A stretch of 57,249 nt of DNA from Anaerobacillus alkalidiazotrophicus (GTDB taxonomy: Bacteria; Bacillota; Bacilli; Bacillales_H; Anaerobacillaceae), in the NCBI RefSeq assembly GCF_001866055.1, contig NZ_MLQS01000015.1, forward strand, positions 1 through 57,249. Direction: 5' to 3'. Of this stretch, positions 25,629-34,276 are shown piece after piece (within the stretch, counting starts at the first letter, position 1; the number at the start of each line of letters is the position of its first letter). A program made the translations under genes and the position numbers. The notes under the pieces are model-generated. The model was given only the letters and a program-made list of their open reading frames with translations, was not told where the DNA came from and made no database searches.

Positions 25629-26639
25629 TTGGTAAAAATGAAGAAGCTTTTGATGATCTTAATGATGATCCCTACATTTCTCATACTTATTAGCTGTGGG
25701 CAGAAAGAAAAAGGGACATTAACGGTTTATGTAGGGTTATATGAGGATCATGCCATTCGAGCCATCGAAGCCTTTGAAAAGGAAACAGGGATTAAAGTGT
25801 CCCACGTTCGGATGTCTAACGGTGAAATCTTAGCAAAAATCCGCGCCGAAAAAGACGCTCCTAAGGCCAGTGTTTGGTTTGGGGGTCCGAGTGATACATT
25901 TGTTCAAGCGAAAATGGAAGGATTACTTCAACCGTATTTTTCAGCCAATGAGCATTTCATTCCTGAAATTTATAAGGATGAAGAAGGCTATTGGACGGGA
26001 ATCTATGTCGGCTCGATTGCATTAGTGTCAAATCGTGCTTGGCTTCAAGAAGTAGGTTTACATGCACCAAATTCGTGGCAGGATTTATTAAAGCCTCAAT
26101 ATAAAGGAATGGTTTCCATGGCGGACCCTAGATCTTCAGGGACTGCCTATACCGTATTAGCCACACTTGTTCAATTAATGGGTGAAGAAGAAGCGTTTCG
26201 TTATTTGGAACAATTGGATCAAAATGTCCGTACTTATACGACTTCAGGAAGTGTTCCAGGCCGTAGTGTTGGGATGGGTGAATCGGGTGTAGCTATTATG
26301 TTTGCCCATGATGCGCTTAAATTTTTTAAAGAAGGCTTCCGTGATCTGATCATCACCTTCCCTAAAGAAGGAACAGGTTATGAGATCGGTGCAGTCGGGA
26401 TGGTTAATGGTGCGCCAAATGAAGAGGAAGCAAAAATCTTTATTGACTGGTCCTTAACGAAACAAGCCCAAGAATTAGGAAAACAAATGGGAAATTATCA
26501 GCTGCTTACAAACGAGACAGCAATTTCTCCTGAAGAAGCTTTTTATCTTACAGAAATAAATACGATTGTTTATGATCAGCAATGGGCTGGAGAAAGTCGA
26601 TCTCGCCTAATTGAGCGATGGTATGAGCTTGTTAATTAG
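25629..26639 (+). CDS. Second ABC substrate-binding lipoprotein, paralogue of 21643-22665
   Basis: 336 residues with lipobox LISC (Cys at about residue 23). Shares long identical blocks with the first protein: LTVYVGLYEDHA, GEILAKIRAEKDAP, FGGPSDTFVQA, GYWTGIYVGS and TYTTSGSVPGRSVGMGE. The start is TTG at 25629 or ATG at 25638; AGGGAGG precedes both. Two receptors for one permease and ATPase suggest two related ligands or two affinities. The 52-bp gap contains a GGTGCCTGTCACCACC palindrome of a type scattered in this window. A terminator follows at 26683. Confidence 0.85.
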   Translation: MVKMKKLLMILMMIPTFLILISCGQKEKGTLTVYVGLYEDHAIRAIEAFEKETGIKVSHVRMSNGEILAKIRAEKDAPKASVWFGGPSDTFVQAKMEGLLQPYFSANEHFIPEIYKDEEGYWTGIYVGSIALVSNRAWLQEVGLHAPNSWQDLLKPQYKGMVSMADPRSSGTAYTVLATLVQLMGEEEAFRYLEQLDQNVRTYTTSGSVPGRSVGMGESGVAIMFAHDALKFFKEGFRDLIITFPKEGTGYEIGAVGMVNGAPNEEEAKIFIDWSLTKQAQELGKQMGNYQLLTNETAISPEEAFYLTEINTIVYDQQWAGESRSRLIERWYELVN

Positions 26640-26682
26640 GTATTAGAGGACACCTTTCTTTTATAAAAGTGTGATTCGTTTT

Positions 26683-26715
26683 AAAAGCAGTTTCTAAATA
26701 TGGAGACTGCTTTTT
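26683..26715 (+). terminator. Rho-independent terminator of the ABC importer unit
   Basis: AAAAGCAGTTTC and GAGACTGCTTTTT form an 8-bp stem with T-run, 44 bp after the second binding-protein gene. Confidence 0.75.
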
Positions 26716-26766
26716 GGTTTTTGAACTTTAAAAGCGCTACCGCAGTCTAGGGTGTCTGACACCGTT

Positions 26767-26793
26767 CGTGGACAAATATACAATTTGTCCACG
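26767..26793. repeat. 11-bp perfect inverted repeat inside a GTGTC..GACAC palindrome
   Basis: CGTGGACAAAT and ATTTGTCCACG pair around 5 nt; outer sequence GGGTGTCTGACACC and CGGACACCC adds a second layer. Similar GGTGCCTGTCACC-like palindromes occur at 25577, and half-sites at 1365 and 5195. Could be a dispersed Bacillaceae repeat; no regulator is known from the sequence. Confidence 0.45.
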
Positions 26794-26860
26794 GGCGGCG
26801 GACACCCATTCAAGTAGTTTTACTGAAGATTTTAATTAACAAGGAAAGGGAAGTGAGATC

Positions 26861-27808
26861 GTGAAGCAACCCATTTTTTTAGAACCAGTTTTCAAAGAGC
26901 GAATTTGGGGCGGAGATCGATTACACAGACTGTTTGGATATCATATTCCATCAGAACAAACCGGTGAATGTTGGGCTATTTCAGCGCATTCGAATGGAGA
27001 AAGTATCGTCAAATCAGGAAGATTCGAAGGTAAATCATTATCGTATTTATGGGAACATCATCAAGAGTTATTCGGAAATCGAACTGAAGCTAAGTTTCCG
27101 TTATTGACGAAGATTCTTGATGCAAAAAATGATTTATCGGTACAAGTTCATCCTGACGATCATTACGCTTCTAAAGTTGAGAACGGTGAGCCAGGGAAAA
27201 CAGAATGTTGGTATGTGATTGATTGTGAACCAGGAGCGGAAATTATTATTGGACATCAGGCTAAAACGAAACAAAAATTTGTGGAAATGATCGAAACTGG
27301 TCAATGGAACAAATTACTTAGTCGTCTCAAAGTTCAAAAAGGTGACTTCTTCTATGTACCAAGTGGCACGATCCATGCGATTGGAGCAGGTGTACTAATT
27401 TTAGAAACACAACAAAGTTCAGATATAACTTACCGTGTATATGACTATGATCGAGTAGACCCTGATGGCCGCACACGTAAACTGCACCTTGATAAAGCAA
27501 TTGAGGTATCAAACATTCCACATCCAGATAACGCCACAGCACCACTGGTGAACGTATATGAAGGAGCATCAATAGTAACATTCGTACGAGCGAATTATTT
27601 CTCCGTATATAAGTGGGAGATCCAAACTAGTTTATCATATGAAGTAACAGAAGACTTCCTAATTTGTAGCGTGATTGAAGGTTGTGGTGAACTGAAAACG
27701 GGAGCAGGAACCTATCCATTTCAAAAAGGTGATCACTTTTTACTATCTAACCAAATAGGTAGAGTTGAAGTAGAAGGAAAAATCACCGTGATTGTGTCAC
27801 ATCCTTAA
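26861..27808 (+). CDS. manA: Mannose-6-phosphate isomerase, class I
   Basis: 315 residues, the usual length of Bacillus ManA-type enzymes. Zinc-site motifs are present: VQVHPDD (about residues 95-101), the glutamate in KTECWYVID and the histidine in SGTIHAIGAG. Converts mannose-6-phosphate to fructose-6-phosphate in the cytosol. GTG start after GGAAAGGGAAG. Its position next to the PTS and ABC sugar genes suggests that mannose or a mannose-containing phosphate enters through one of them, but it has its own upstream region and may be independent. Confidence 0.93.
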   Translation: MKQPIFLEPVFKERIWGGDRLHRLFGYHIPSEQTGECWAISAHSNGESIVKSGRFEGKSLSYLWEHHQELFGNRTEAKFPLLTKILDAKNDLSVQVHPDDHYASKVENGEPGKTECWYVIDCEPGAEIIIGHQAKTKQKFVEMIETGQWNKLLSRLKVQKGDFFYVPSGTIHAIGAGVLILETQQSSDITYRVYDYDRVDPDGRTRKLHLDKAIEVSNIPHPDNATAPLVNVYEGASIVTFVRANYFSVYKWEIQTSLSYEVTEDFLICSVIEGCGELKTGAGTYPFQKGDHFLLSNQIGRVEVEGKITVIVSHP

Positions 27809-27894
27809 TTATGGTGATATTGGAGAAGAAATGTTAGATAAGCAAACGTTATTTTGGAAAGGCGATGAGGATTAGTATAAGAAGAGTAACCGAA

Positions 27895-27918
27895 GGGCCA
27901 GGCAGCATCGCCTGGCCC
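27895..27918. terminator. Bidirectional hairpin between convergent genes
   Basis: GGGCCAGGC and GCCTGGCCC form a perfect 9-bp GC-rich stem with a 6-nt loop, between manA (plus) and the RND pump gene (minus). There is no strong T-run on either side, so it is a weak or shared terminator. Confidence 0.6.
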
Positions 27919-27927
27919 TACTAAATG

Positions 27928-30900
27928 TTATTGTTCTAAGTGATTAATTTCAATCATTTTACTTCTTTTTCTAGCTTTACTTCTTTTTGGCCAGCCGAAA
28001 ACATCATCAAAGATGAGGTATACAGCTGGGATGAGGATTAATGTGATCATCGTTGCAAAAAGTAAACCAGAGATGACAACAGTAGCCATAGGTGCTTGGA
28101 ATGCACTAGAACCACCAGTTGCTAATGCTAATGGAAGCATTCCTGCTGCTGTTGTAAGTGTTGTTAGGAAAATTGGACGCATTCGATTTTTTCCTGCTTG
28201 AATAAGTGCTTCACCAATAGCGATTTCTTGTTGTCGTAATTGCTTTGTACGATCAATTAAGAGAATGGCATTGTTTAAGACAATTCCAATCAGCATAACA
28301 ACTCCCATCCCTGACATGACGCTAAACTCAACTTGTGTAATCACAACACCAAGGATGACACCAACAATTGTCAGGGGAATGATCGACATAATGACAAATG
28401 GATGGCTAAGGCTATTAAATTGAACAGCCATAACAACATATACTAAAAAAAGCGCGATAAAAAAGATAAGGATTAAATCTTGAAAAACTTCGTCTTGTTC
28501 AGATAAATCGCCTCCAGTAGTGATGCTAAGTCCAGAACGATCTATATCATTTAACATTGCTTGCACTTCGCGATTAATCGATCCTAAATCTCCACCATCA
28601 TAATTTGCACGAACAGTGATAATTCGCTCGCCGTTATCATGGTAAATTTCAATTGGAGATTCAATGGTTTCAAAAGAAACAAAATCTGAAAGTTTTTTAA
28701 TGCCTTCAAATGTCTGAATTTCAATTTTTTCTAAGTCTTTTGTTGTGGTAATATCATGGTCTGTTGTCAGCATGATCGGTAAGTTTTTTCCATCTAGAAA
28801 CATTTGTCCGATCGGTTGCTTTGCTGTTGCTAGCTGCAGCTGATTACGTATTTGTGATGGGACTAACCCAGCATCTTCAATTTTTTCTTCATCAATAACC
28901 AATTTTAGCTCTGCTTGCATATGTTCCATTGAATGACCGATTTCAAACAAGTCATCCATTTTGGTCAAGCCTTCGATGATTTCTTCGACTTTTTCTTGCA
29001 TTAATTCAAGGTCTTGCCCCTTAACTTTAATTTGAACAGGAGATGCATCTGCCCCAAACATCGCTAACATGGACGTGTCTTTGATTGGATATTCTTCTTG
29101 CAGCTCTTCTAATAATTCTCTAATGTTTTCATTAACTTTTTCTTGTGATAGCGTTGCTGTTTCTTCAGGGGTCATGTTAACAAAACTATAGAGCAAATCA
29201 TTTGTCATAGTAATGGCGATATAGTCCTTAATATCATCCATATCTTTTAAGCCTTCGTGTAATGCGTTGGAAATTGCTTTATGATCTTCAGGAGTTACAC
29301 CTTTTTCTAAAGTTAAGATAAACTCTGCTTGTCGTTGATAAATGTCAGGTAATAAATTGAATTTGATTGCTTGACTTCCAACGATAATTGAGCCGACAAA
29401 CATAAGGAAAAATCCGAAAACAACTACCCAACGTCGCCATTTTTTCTTTGTGATCCAAGCGATCAGCTTTCCGTAAAGACGAATAATTTTTGCTTCTTTT
29501 TTTTCTTGAGATGCTTTTACTTTGACAAAAGCATGAGCAAGAACCGGAATAATTGTAAACGATACGAGAACCGAGCTAACGAGTGTAACGATAATAACAA
29601 CCGCAAGTAGCATCATAAAATCGCCTATTTCTCCACCCATGATACCGATTGGCAGGAAAACAACAACAGTTGTTAACATCGATGCAATAACAGCTGTTGA
29701 TACTTCTTTCGTTCCATCAATGACAGCCTCTAATCGAGGTTTCCCTTCCTGTAGCTTACGATAAATGGCTTCGAGAATAACGATGGCTGCATCGACCATC
29801 ATTCCAATTCCTAAACCAAGAGCGATCAGTGAGAACATATTGATTGAATACTCTAAGAAAAACATGGTTGTAAACGTAAGCAAGATTGACAATGGGATGG
29901 CAATTCCAATGACAAGCATCGCTCTAAAATTCCGTAAGAAGAGCAGTACGACTAAAAGAGCAAGTAGTCCCCCAATCAGAACATTCCTTTTTACGTCATC
30001 TATCGAATTTTGTATAAATTGACCACCAGACATTAGTTCTTCAAACTGAAAGCCATTTACTAAACCTTCCTCATAGATTTTATCCACTTCAGCTCTGACG
30101 GCATCAGATAACGATACAGCAGTTGCTGAGCCTGAACGAGCAATTTGAACCGATAAATAGTTAGGATCACCATTTTTCCAACTCCCAGAGGATGTTTCAG
30201 GTGAATCAATCTTGACATTTGCGATATCTTTTAACTTAATTATCCCCGTTTGCGTAGGAATAGGCAGATATTTTATTGTATCTATTGAAGAGATTTGGGT
30301 ATCCCATCTTACTGTGACAATATCTGAACCATGCTCAAATTCGCCAACAGAAATACGTTTGTCTTCTTCATTTAGAAAATACATAATTTGTTGTGGATCA
30401 ACACGATGTTCCTCTAATTTATCTTGGATGAGCTCTAAAACAACTTCTTCTTGAACGTTACCAAAAATTAAAACTTCACCAACCTCTGGCAAAGATTCAA
30501 GACGTGGTTTAACGATCTCCTCAGCAAAAGCGGCCATTTCAGTCATTTCACCGCCGTAGATATCTAAGAAATGCTCATAGGGAGAGCCCATTCCCATTTG
30601 AAATACATAGCTATCTTCAATAAATGGAAGCTCTGACTTCATACTATTTACGATCGCTTCTACATCCTGAAATCCTTTATCTCCAGCACCACTTTCAAAT
30701 ACGATTGTGATATTTGAGTAACCGATAGCTGAAGTAGAAGTATACGAATCAATCTCATTAATGGAAGAAAGCCGTTGCTCTATAGGAGTCGTAATCAGGT
30801 CTTCTACATCAATGGCAGGTACTTCACCTGCATAAATATTAACCACTGCCATATCGAACGTTATATCTGGCATAAGTTCAACATCTAGTTTATTAATCGA

Positions 30901-30981
30901 AAATGCACCGACTAAAACTATAAAAATACTAAAAAGTCCAATGATTAGTTTGCGTCCAACTAAAAACTTTAACCAATTCAT
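27928..30981 (-). CDS. RND family efflux transporter, SwrC/AcrB-like
   Basis: 1017 residues. Topology of the HAE family: N-terminal helix, a large extracytoplasmic loop, a block of six helices (about 330-540), a second large loop and a final block (about 840-1000). Motifs include GLGIGMMVDAAIVILEAIYR, with the acidic pair of the proton relay region, and GMGVVMLIGIVLNNAILLIDR in the second half. Gram-positive relatives such as SwrC export surfactin and other amphiphiles. A separate membrane-fusion protein is not seen next to it. A TetR- or MarR-size palindrome is 45 bp upstream. Confidence 0.92.
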   Translation of the reverse strand: MNWLKFLVGRKLIIGLFSIFIVLVGAFSINKLDVELMPDITFDMAVVNIYAGEVPAIDVEDLITTPIEQRLSSINEIDSYTSTSAIGYSNITIVFESGAGDKGFQDVEAIVNSMKSELPFIEDSYVFQMGMGSPYEHFLDIYGGEMTEMAAFAEEIVKPRLESLPEVGEVLIFGNVQEEVVLELIQDKLEEHRVDPQQIMYFLNEEDKRISVGEFEHGSDIVTVRWDTQISSIDTIKYLPIPTQTGIIKLKDIANVKIDSPETSSGSWKNGDPNYLSVQIARSGSATAVSLSDAVRAEVDKIYEEGLVNGFQFEELMSGGQFIQNSIDDVKRNVLIGGLLALLVVLLFLRNFRAMLVIGIAIPLSILLTFTTMFFLEYSINMFSLIALGLGIGMMVDAAIVILEAIYRKLQEGKPRLEAVIDGTKEVSTAVIASMLTTVVVFLPIGIMGGEIGDFMMLLAVVIIVTLVSSVLVSFTIIPVLAHAFVKVKASQEKKEAKIIRLYGKLIAWITKKKWRRWVVVFGFFLMFVGSIIVGSQAIKFNLLPDIYQRQAEFILTLEKGVTPEDHKAISNALHEGLKDMDDIKDYIAITMTNDLLYSFVNMTPEETATLSQEKVNENIRELLEELQEEYPIKDTSMLAMFGADASPVQIKVKGQDLELMQEKVEEIIEGLTKMDDLFEIGHSMEHMQAELKLVIDEEKIEDAGLVPSQIRNQLQLATAKQPIGQMFLDGKNLPIMLTTDHDITTTKDLEKIEIQTFEGIKKLSDFVSFETIESPIEIYHDNGERIITVRANYDGGDLGSINREVQAMLNDIDRSGLSITTGGDLSEQDEVFQDLILIFFIALFLVYVVMAVQFNSLSHPFVIMSIIPLTIVGVILGVVITQVEFSVMSGMGVVMLIGIVLNNAILLIDRTKQLRQQEIAIGEALIQAGKNRMRPIFLTTLTTAAGMLPLALATGGSSAFQAPMATVVISGLLFATMITLILIPAVYLIFDDVFGWPKRSKARKRSKMIEINHLEQ

Positions 30982-31023
30982 AAAATTAAAACCTCCAAAC
31001 CATAAATTTTTACACTTCTAAAT

Positions 31024-31038
31024 ATTACCATTAGTAAT
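31024..31038 (-). promoter_or_regulatory. Candidate operator upstream of the RND pump
   Basis: ATTAC-CATTA-GTAAT, a perfect 5-bp inverted repeat, about 45 bp upstream of the pump gene. RND pumps are often controlled by TetR or MarR repressors, but no such regulator gene is adjacent. No gene is seen from 30982 to 31290. Confidence 0.35.
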
Positions 31039-31290
31039 GGTGTGCTGTCACTACTTGGAATTTGTCGGGAACAAGGGGACAGGATTATCGTTCCAGCAAA
31101 CTTTTGCTGTCAGAGCACATGGGCTTAAGTTGAAGATAAAACAATTTTTTAAAAGGCTGTTTGTTGCTATTAGTATAAAAAAGGGATTTATTACCGTTTT
31201 ATGGTATTGTTAGATGAAGATTTCGTCTTCAACGAAGCAAAGAGTTTAATAAAGAAAAAGAAATTTAAATAAAGAATTGGAGTGGGAGTT

Positions 31291-31530
31291 TTGAAAATAG
31301 TTCTTAAAATGATAATAATTTTTAGCTTAATAATTATTACAGCTTGTAGTAGTGTAAATAAGAATAGTGTTAATGAATTCCGGCTTATACCAAGTGAAAC
31401 TGATACCATTGCTATTTTTGTAGGTGGGGTTGACGAAAGCGGTGTATCAACTGATGATACAAATCTGATTGTAGAAGAAAAACATAAAATAAGTCAGGTA
31501 ATAGACCGGTGTTGTAATTACCTGGTATAA
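31291..31530 (+). CDS. Small lipoprotein, possibly C-terminally truncated
   Basis: About 79 residues from the TTG at 31291, chosen over GTG 31282 because GGAGTGGGAG lies just upstream. Signal peptide MKIVLKMIIIFSLIIITACSS with lipobox ITAC (Cys at 18). The mature part contains TIAIFVGGVDESGV. It ends abruptly in CCNYLV; the next frame stays open for a short distance, so a frameshift near 31505 is possible. Family not recognised. Confidence 0.5.
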   Translation: MKIVLKMIIIFSLIIITACSSVNKNSVNEFRLIPSETDTIAIFVGGVDESGVSTDDTNLIVEEKHKISQVIDRCCNYLV

Positions 31531-31667
31531 AAATAATAATCAGATAAAAAGAATTGGAGAAAATGTTGAACTAAGTTGGAAGTAACAACAAAAACTAAAA
31601 GTTCAGTGTGTTATTTTAAGTGTTTTTTTAGATTAAGTAACGTCAAGTTTAAGGGGAGAAAATATAT

Positions 31668-31895
31668 ATGAAAAGGGTATTTATGATAGTTACTTTAAAT
31701 ACAACTATCTTATTTTTGATAACATTTATTTATCTAAAGTTTAATGGTTATGATGTTTTTACGGCTGTGGAAAACCCAAGCAAGAAGATTTTAATAAGGC
31801 ATTATTTTATGAGTGTATCTATAATTTTTTTACTGTTTACAAGTTTTACTCTCTCTTTTCTGATTATAACGAGACAGAAAACTAAGAATCAATAA
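31668..31895 (+). CDS. Small membrane protein, 75 residues
   Basis: ATG after TTAAGGGGAG. Two hydrophobic helices (about 5-23 and 47-67) around a basic loop PSKKILIRHY, with a basic end RQKTKNQ. Family not recognised. An AAGTAACG box typical of the array lies 30 bp upstream. Confidence 0.55.
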   Translation: MKRVFMIVTLNTTILFLITFIYLKFNGYDVFTAVENPSKKILIRHYFMSVSIIFLLFTSFTLSFLIITRQKTKNQ

Positions 31896-32163
31896 ATAGA
31901 AAGTGCTGCCATCTTGGAAGCCCTCTGAAGCTAACCGTGTGGATTGCGGAGAATAAGATAGGAGAAATCTACCCTACGGTATGCACCTGCTAGGCTCAAA
32001 AACGTTAGACTACAAAACGCTTGGACAAACTTAAAAATCTTATTCAAGTAACGGAGACCAATACTTCAAGAAGCAGCCAGGGCTGTTATGGTGCTAACGG
32101 GGAGGCTTGTGGAAGGAATTAGTGAAACTATAATTAGATTTTTAGAATATAAGGAGATATTTA
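31896..32163. other. Intergenic stretch without recognised gene
   Basis: The stretch holds GC-richer sequence unlike its surroundings (GGAAGCCCTCTGAAGC, CTACCCTACGGTATGCACC) and then an array motif. No reading frame of use is seen. It might be a relic of a structured RNA or mobile element; I could not assign it. Confidence 0.3.
32039..32100 (+). repeat. Array motif
   Basis: CTTATTCAAGTAACGGAGAC, then CAATACTTCAAGAAGCAG and GCTGTTATGGTGCTAACGG. The lead box matches the consensus well, and AGAAGCAG is shared with copies at 3312 and 49531. Confidence 0.6.
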
Positions 32164-32226
32164 ATGCGAAGAGAGTATTATTATGTAAAGCTTAACAAGT
32201 ATAATTTGGGAGAGATGTTAGGATGA
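32164..32226 (+). CDS. Possible 20-codon leader peptide
   Basis: ATG 7 nt after TAAGGAGAT; encodes MRREYYYVKLNKYNLGEMLG and ends in TGA overlapping the ATG of the next gene (ATGA). The good ribosome binding site and the overlap suggest translational coupling. It may also be a shortened remnant of a longer upstream gene. Three consecutive tyrosines are notable. Confidence 0.35.
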   Translation: MRREYYYVKLNKYNLGEMLG

Positions 32227-32747
32227 AAAATCAAATTTTTAAAATTATGCTTGTTTTCTTATTTATATTTATTTTTTTACATAATACAGTGTATGCTAAC
32301 TCCTCATGGCAATGGCTCACTTCAAGTCCAGGGGAATGGTTGCTACTTGCTATTATATTAACCTTATTTATTGAAATATTGGTGATTTTACTACTTGGGA
32401 AAATAAATAGTAGTGTTTCTATAAAAATAAAAATAGCAATCCTTATTACAGTTGCAAATATTGCATCTTTTATATTCCCATATATCTTTAGGGCAATTGA
32501 TTTCCTTGGCGTCTCTGGTGGTTGGTCAAATGCTTGGTATGATGCATTTAATGCTGGACCGTTTTATATCGTTTTAACTGGTTATTTGTTTTTAACTTTA
32601 GTAATAGAAATACCTATAATTTATTTATACGTGAAAAAACATACAAAAAACAAAGTTGTGCTTTTGGCAGCAATTGTTTCTGCTAATGTATTTACAACCT
32701 TAATTGTAGCTGTAATCGAAAGAATGATGTTTTACGGTCATTGGTAA
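32223..32747 (+). CDS. Membrane protein with signal peptide-like N-terminus
   Basis: 174 residues. N-terminal hydrophobic segment with AxA-type end (VFLFIFIFLHNTVYA), then a polar SSWQWLTSSPGEW stretch and four more hydrophobic segments (about 40-58, 68-90, 113-133 and 145-163). A conserved-looking GWSNAWYDAFNAGPFY loop faces outside. ATG overlaps the short upstream peptide. Family not recognised. Confidence 0.6.
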   Translation: MKNQIFKIMLVFLFIFIFLHNTVYANSSWQWLTSSPGEWLLLAIILTLFIEILVILLLGKINSSVSIKIKIAILITVANIASFIFPYIFRAIDFLGVSGGWSNAWYDAFNAGPFYIVLTGYLFLTLVIEIPIIYLYVKKHTKNKVVLLAAIVSANVFTTLIVAVIERMMFYGHW

Positions 32748-32797
32748 AAATATCGACATGAATTTACTTTTTAATGAAGAAAAAAGTTTGTGAAAAA

Positions 32798-32940
32798 TGC
32801 ACCTAAACAAACGGAAAACGTTAGCTTAGTCTAGCTTCAGCGCCTACGAGCTCGGTCACTTCAGGCCTTTTCGGAAGCCAAAGAGCGGCTTCTGTCAAAG
32901 GCCTTTCAGTGCCTATCGCTCGTGACCAAGGCGCTTGCGC
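32798..32940 (+). repeat. Array motif followed by a long Bacillaceae palindromic repeat
   Basis: ACCTAAACAAACGGAAAACG and TTAGCTTAG form the lead box. Immediately after come AGCGCCTACGAGCTC, GGTCACTTCAGGCCTTTT, a 20-nt loop, then AAAGGCCTTTCAGTGCC and GTGACCAAGGCGCT, which pair imperfectly over about 35 bp. TCTAGCTTCAGCGCC is the start of a palindromic repeat common in Bacillaceae chromosomes. No gene is present between 32748 and 33022. Confidence 0.65.
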
Positions 32941-33022
32941 TTTTCTTACAATAAAGGCATTAATTGTTCAGAAAGGCTGATGGATTTTTATTTGTAAAAT
33001 TATTTTAAGGGGGGGGTTAATT

Positions 33023-33790
33023 TTGTATGGAAATGATGTGAAGGAACAGTATAATTTAATGTCACATTTCTATAATGTTTTATATGCGGAGGTTGGTGCT
33101 AAGTTCTATGAAGATGAATTTATAAATCAGTATAAAGATATATTAAATGAACTACCTAGAAATTCAAAAGTATTAGATAGTTCATGTGGAAATGGAGTTA
33201 AAGCAACAGCCTTAAAAAGAAAAGATATAGAGGTCGTTGGAACAGATATTAGTGAAGAAATGATAAGGTTGACAGAAGAATATGCTAAGAATAATAATTT
33301 GACATTTCCTACAAAACAATTATCTTGGCAGGAATTACCTTTTAATTTTACAGAAGAGTTTGATGTTGTATTTTGCTGCGGTAATTCAATTAGTCATAGT
33401 TTAAGTCTAACTGAGATGTTAACTAATATAAAATCGTTATATAAAGTAGCTAAAAAAGGTGGGAAAATAATAATTGACACTAGAAACTGGGATAAAGTGC
33501 TAAATGCAAATTTAAGGTTTAATACAAGTAATATAATTGAGTACAATGATAAAAGGTATATGTTTACATATATTTGGAACCTAAATGGATTTAATAAAAT
33601 TAGTAATGTAGAAATTTTATTTATTGAAATTATAGATGGTAAAGAAACCAAATGTAAACCTTTAAAACTAGATTTCATGCCATTTACCCATGATGAATTT
33701 ATGCTTATTTTGAAAGAATGTGGATTGAAAGTACTTAAAGATAATTTTCATATAGAATCCGACAATTATTCAGTAATATTAGAAAAATAG
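33023..33790 (+). CDS. Class I SAM-dependent methyltransferase
   Basis: 255 residues, TTG start after AAGGGGGGGTTAA. Rossmann-fold methyltransferase with motif I VLDSSCGNGVKATAL (about 52-66), an acidic residue ending strand 2 in VVGTDISEEMI, and motif IV VVFCCGNSIS. Motif I has serine and cysteine where most relatives have GAG or GCGTG, though a DxSCGxG variant is common in this subgroup (often annotated as glycine/sarcosine N-methyltransferase-like). Substrate unknown. Single-gene array unit. Confidence 0.8.
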   Translation: MYGNDVKEQYNLMSHFYNVLYAEVGAKFYEDEFINQYKDILNELPRNSKVLDSSCGNGVKATALKRKDIEVVGTDISEEMIRLTEEYAKNNNLTFPTKQLSWQELPFNFTEEFDVVFCCGNSISHSLSLTEMLTNIKSLYKVAKKGGKIIIDTRNWDKVLNANLRFNTSNIIEYNDKRYMFTYIWNLNGFNKISNVEILFIEIIDGKETKCKPLKLDFMPFTHDEFMLILKECGLKVLKDNFHIESDNYSVILEK

Positions 33791-33833
33791 ATTGTGTTTT
33801 ATGGTTATATTAAGTTTCTATAAATTGGATAAT

Positions 33834-33885
33834 TCTTATTAAAGTAAAGAATGCGATAGCTGAATAAAGGTTATCGCCTTTTTCT
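33834..33885 (+). terminator. Array motif with terminator hairpin
   Basis: CTTATTAAAGTAAAGAATGC is the lead box; GCGATA and TTATCGC pair around GCTGAATAAAGG, followed by CTTTTTCTT. Confidence 0.7.
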
Positions 33886-33964
33886 TGTCGAAGTAATGAG
33901 CAATTTAGTTAAACAGGCGAATAGTGCATTTTTAAAATGATGTATAGATAATGGAGGTGTTCAT

Positions 33965-34108
33965 ATGAAGCTACTACTAATTATAGCAGCAGCCTATGCG
34001 ATTATTTTCGGATTGACCGCTTATATAGACGTGATGGTTCAGATTAGTATTGCTATGTATTCAGCTGGGCATGACTTGGGAACTTTTCTAAAAGACTTTT
34101 TCAACTAA
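33965..34108 (+). CDS. Small membrane protein, 47 residues
   Basis: ATG after ATGGAGGTGTTCAT. One hydrophobic helix (about 3-28) then an amphipathic tail with GHDLGTFLKDFFN. The stop codon lies inside the following array motif (TTCAACTAAAGGG). Family not recognised. Confidence 0.55.
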   Translation: MKLLLIIAAAYAIIFGLTAYIDVMVQISIAMYSAGHDLGTFLKDFFN

Positions 34109-34168
34109 AGGGAGCGGTAGTGGAGGAGCTGTCGGTGCACCGGTTCCTCTTATTGAAGTATTGAGCAG
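34098..34168 (+). repeat. Array motif with CGGTGCACCG core
   Basis: TTCAACTAAAGGGAGCGGTA, GTGGAGGAGCTGT, the self-complementary core CGGTGCACCG, then GTTCCTCTTATTGAAGTATT. GAGGA and TCCTC flank the core and extend the stem. Compare the copy at 35277. Confidence 0.7.
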
Positions 34169-34276
34169 AATTGTTAAATAAAAATTATATTGATTCGAGA
34201 TAAGCTAAAAGGAAAATATAAAAGAACCATGGAATTGTTAATTGGTAACTAAATAAATATTTGGGGTGCTTTAAAT

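Noticed and set aside
31896..32163. Group II intron or structured RNA relic
   Set aside because: No domain V-like hairpin or other diagnostic element could be found.
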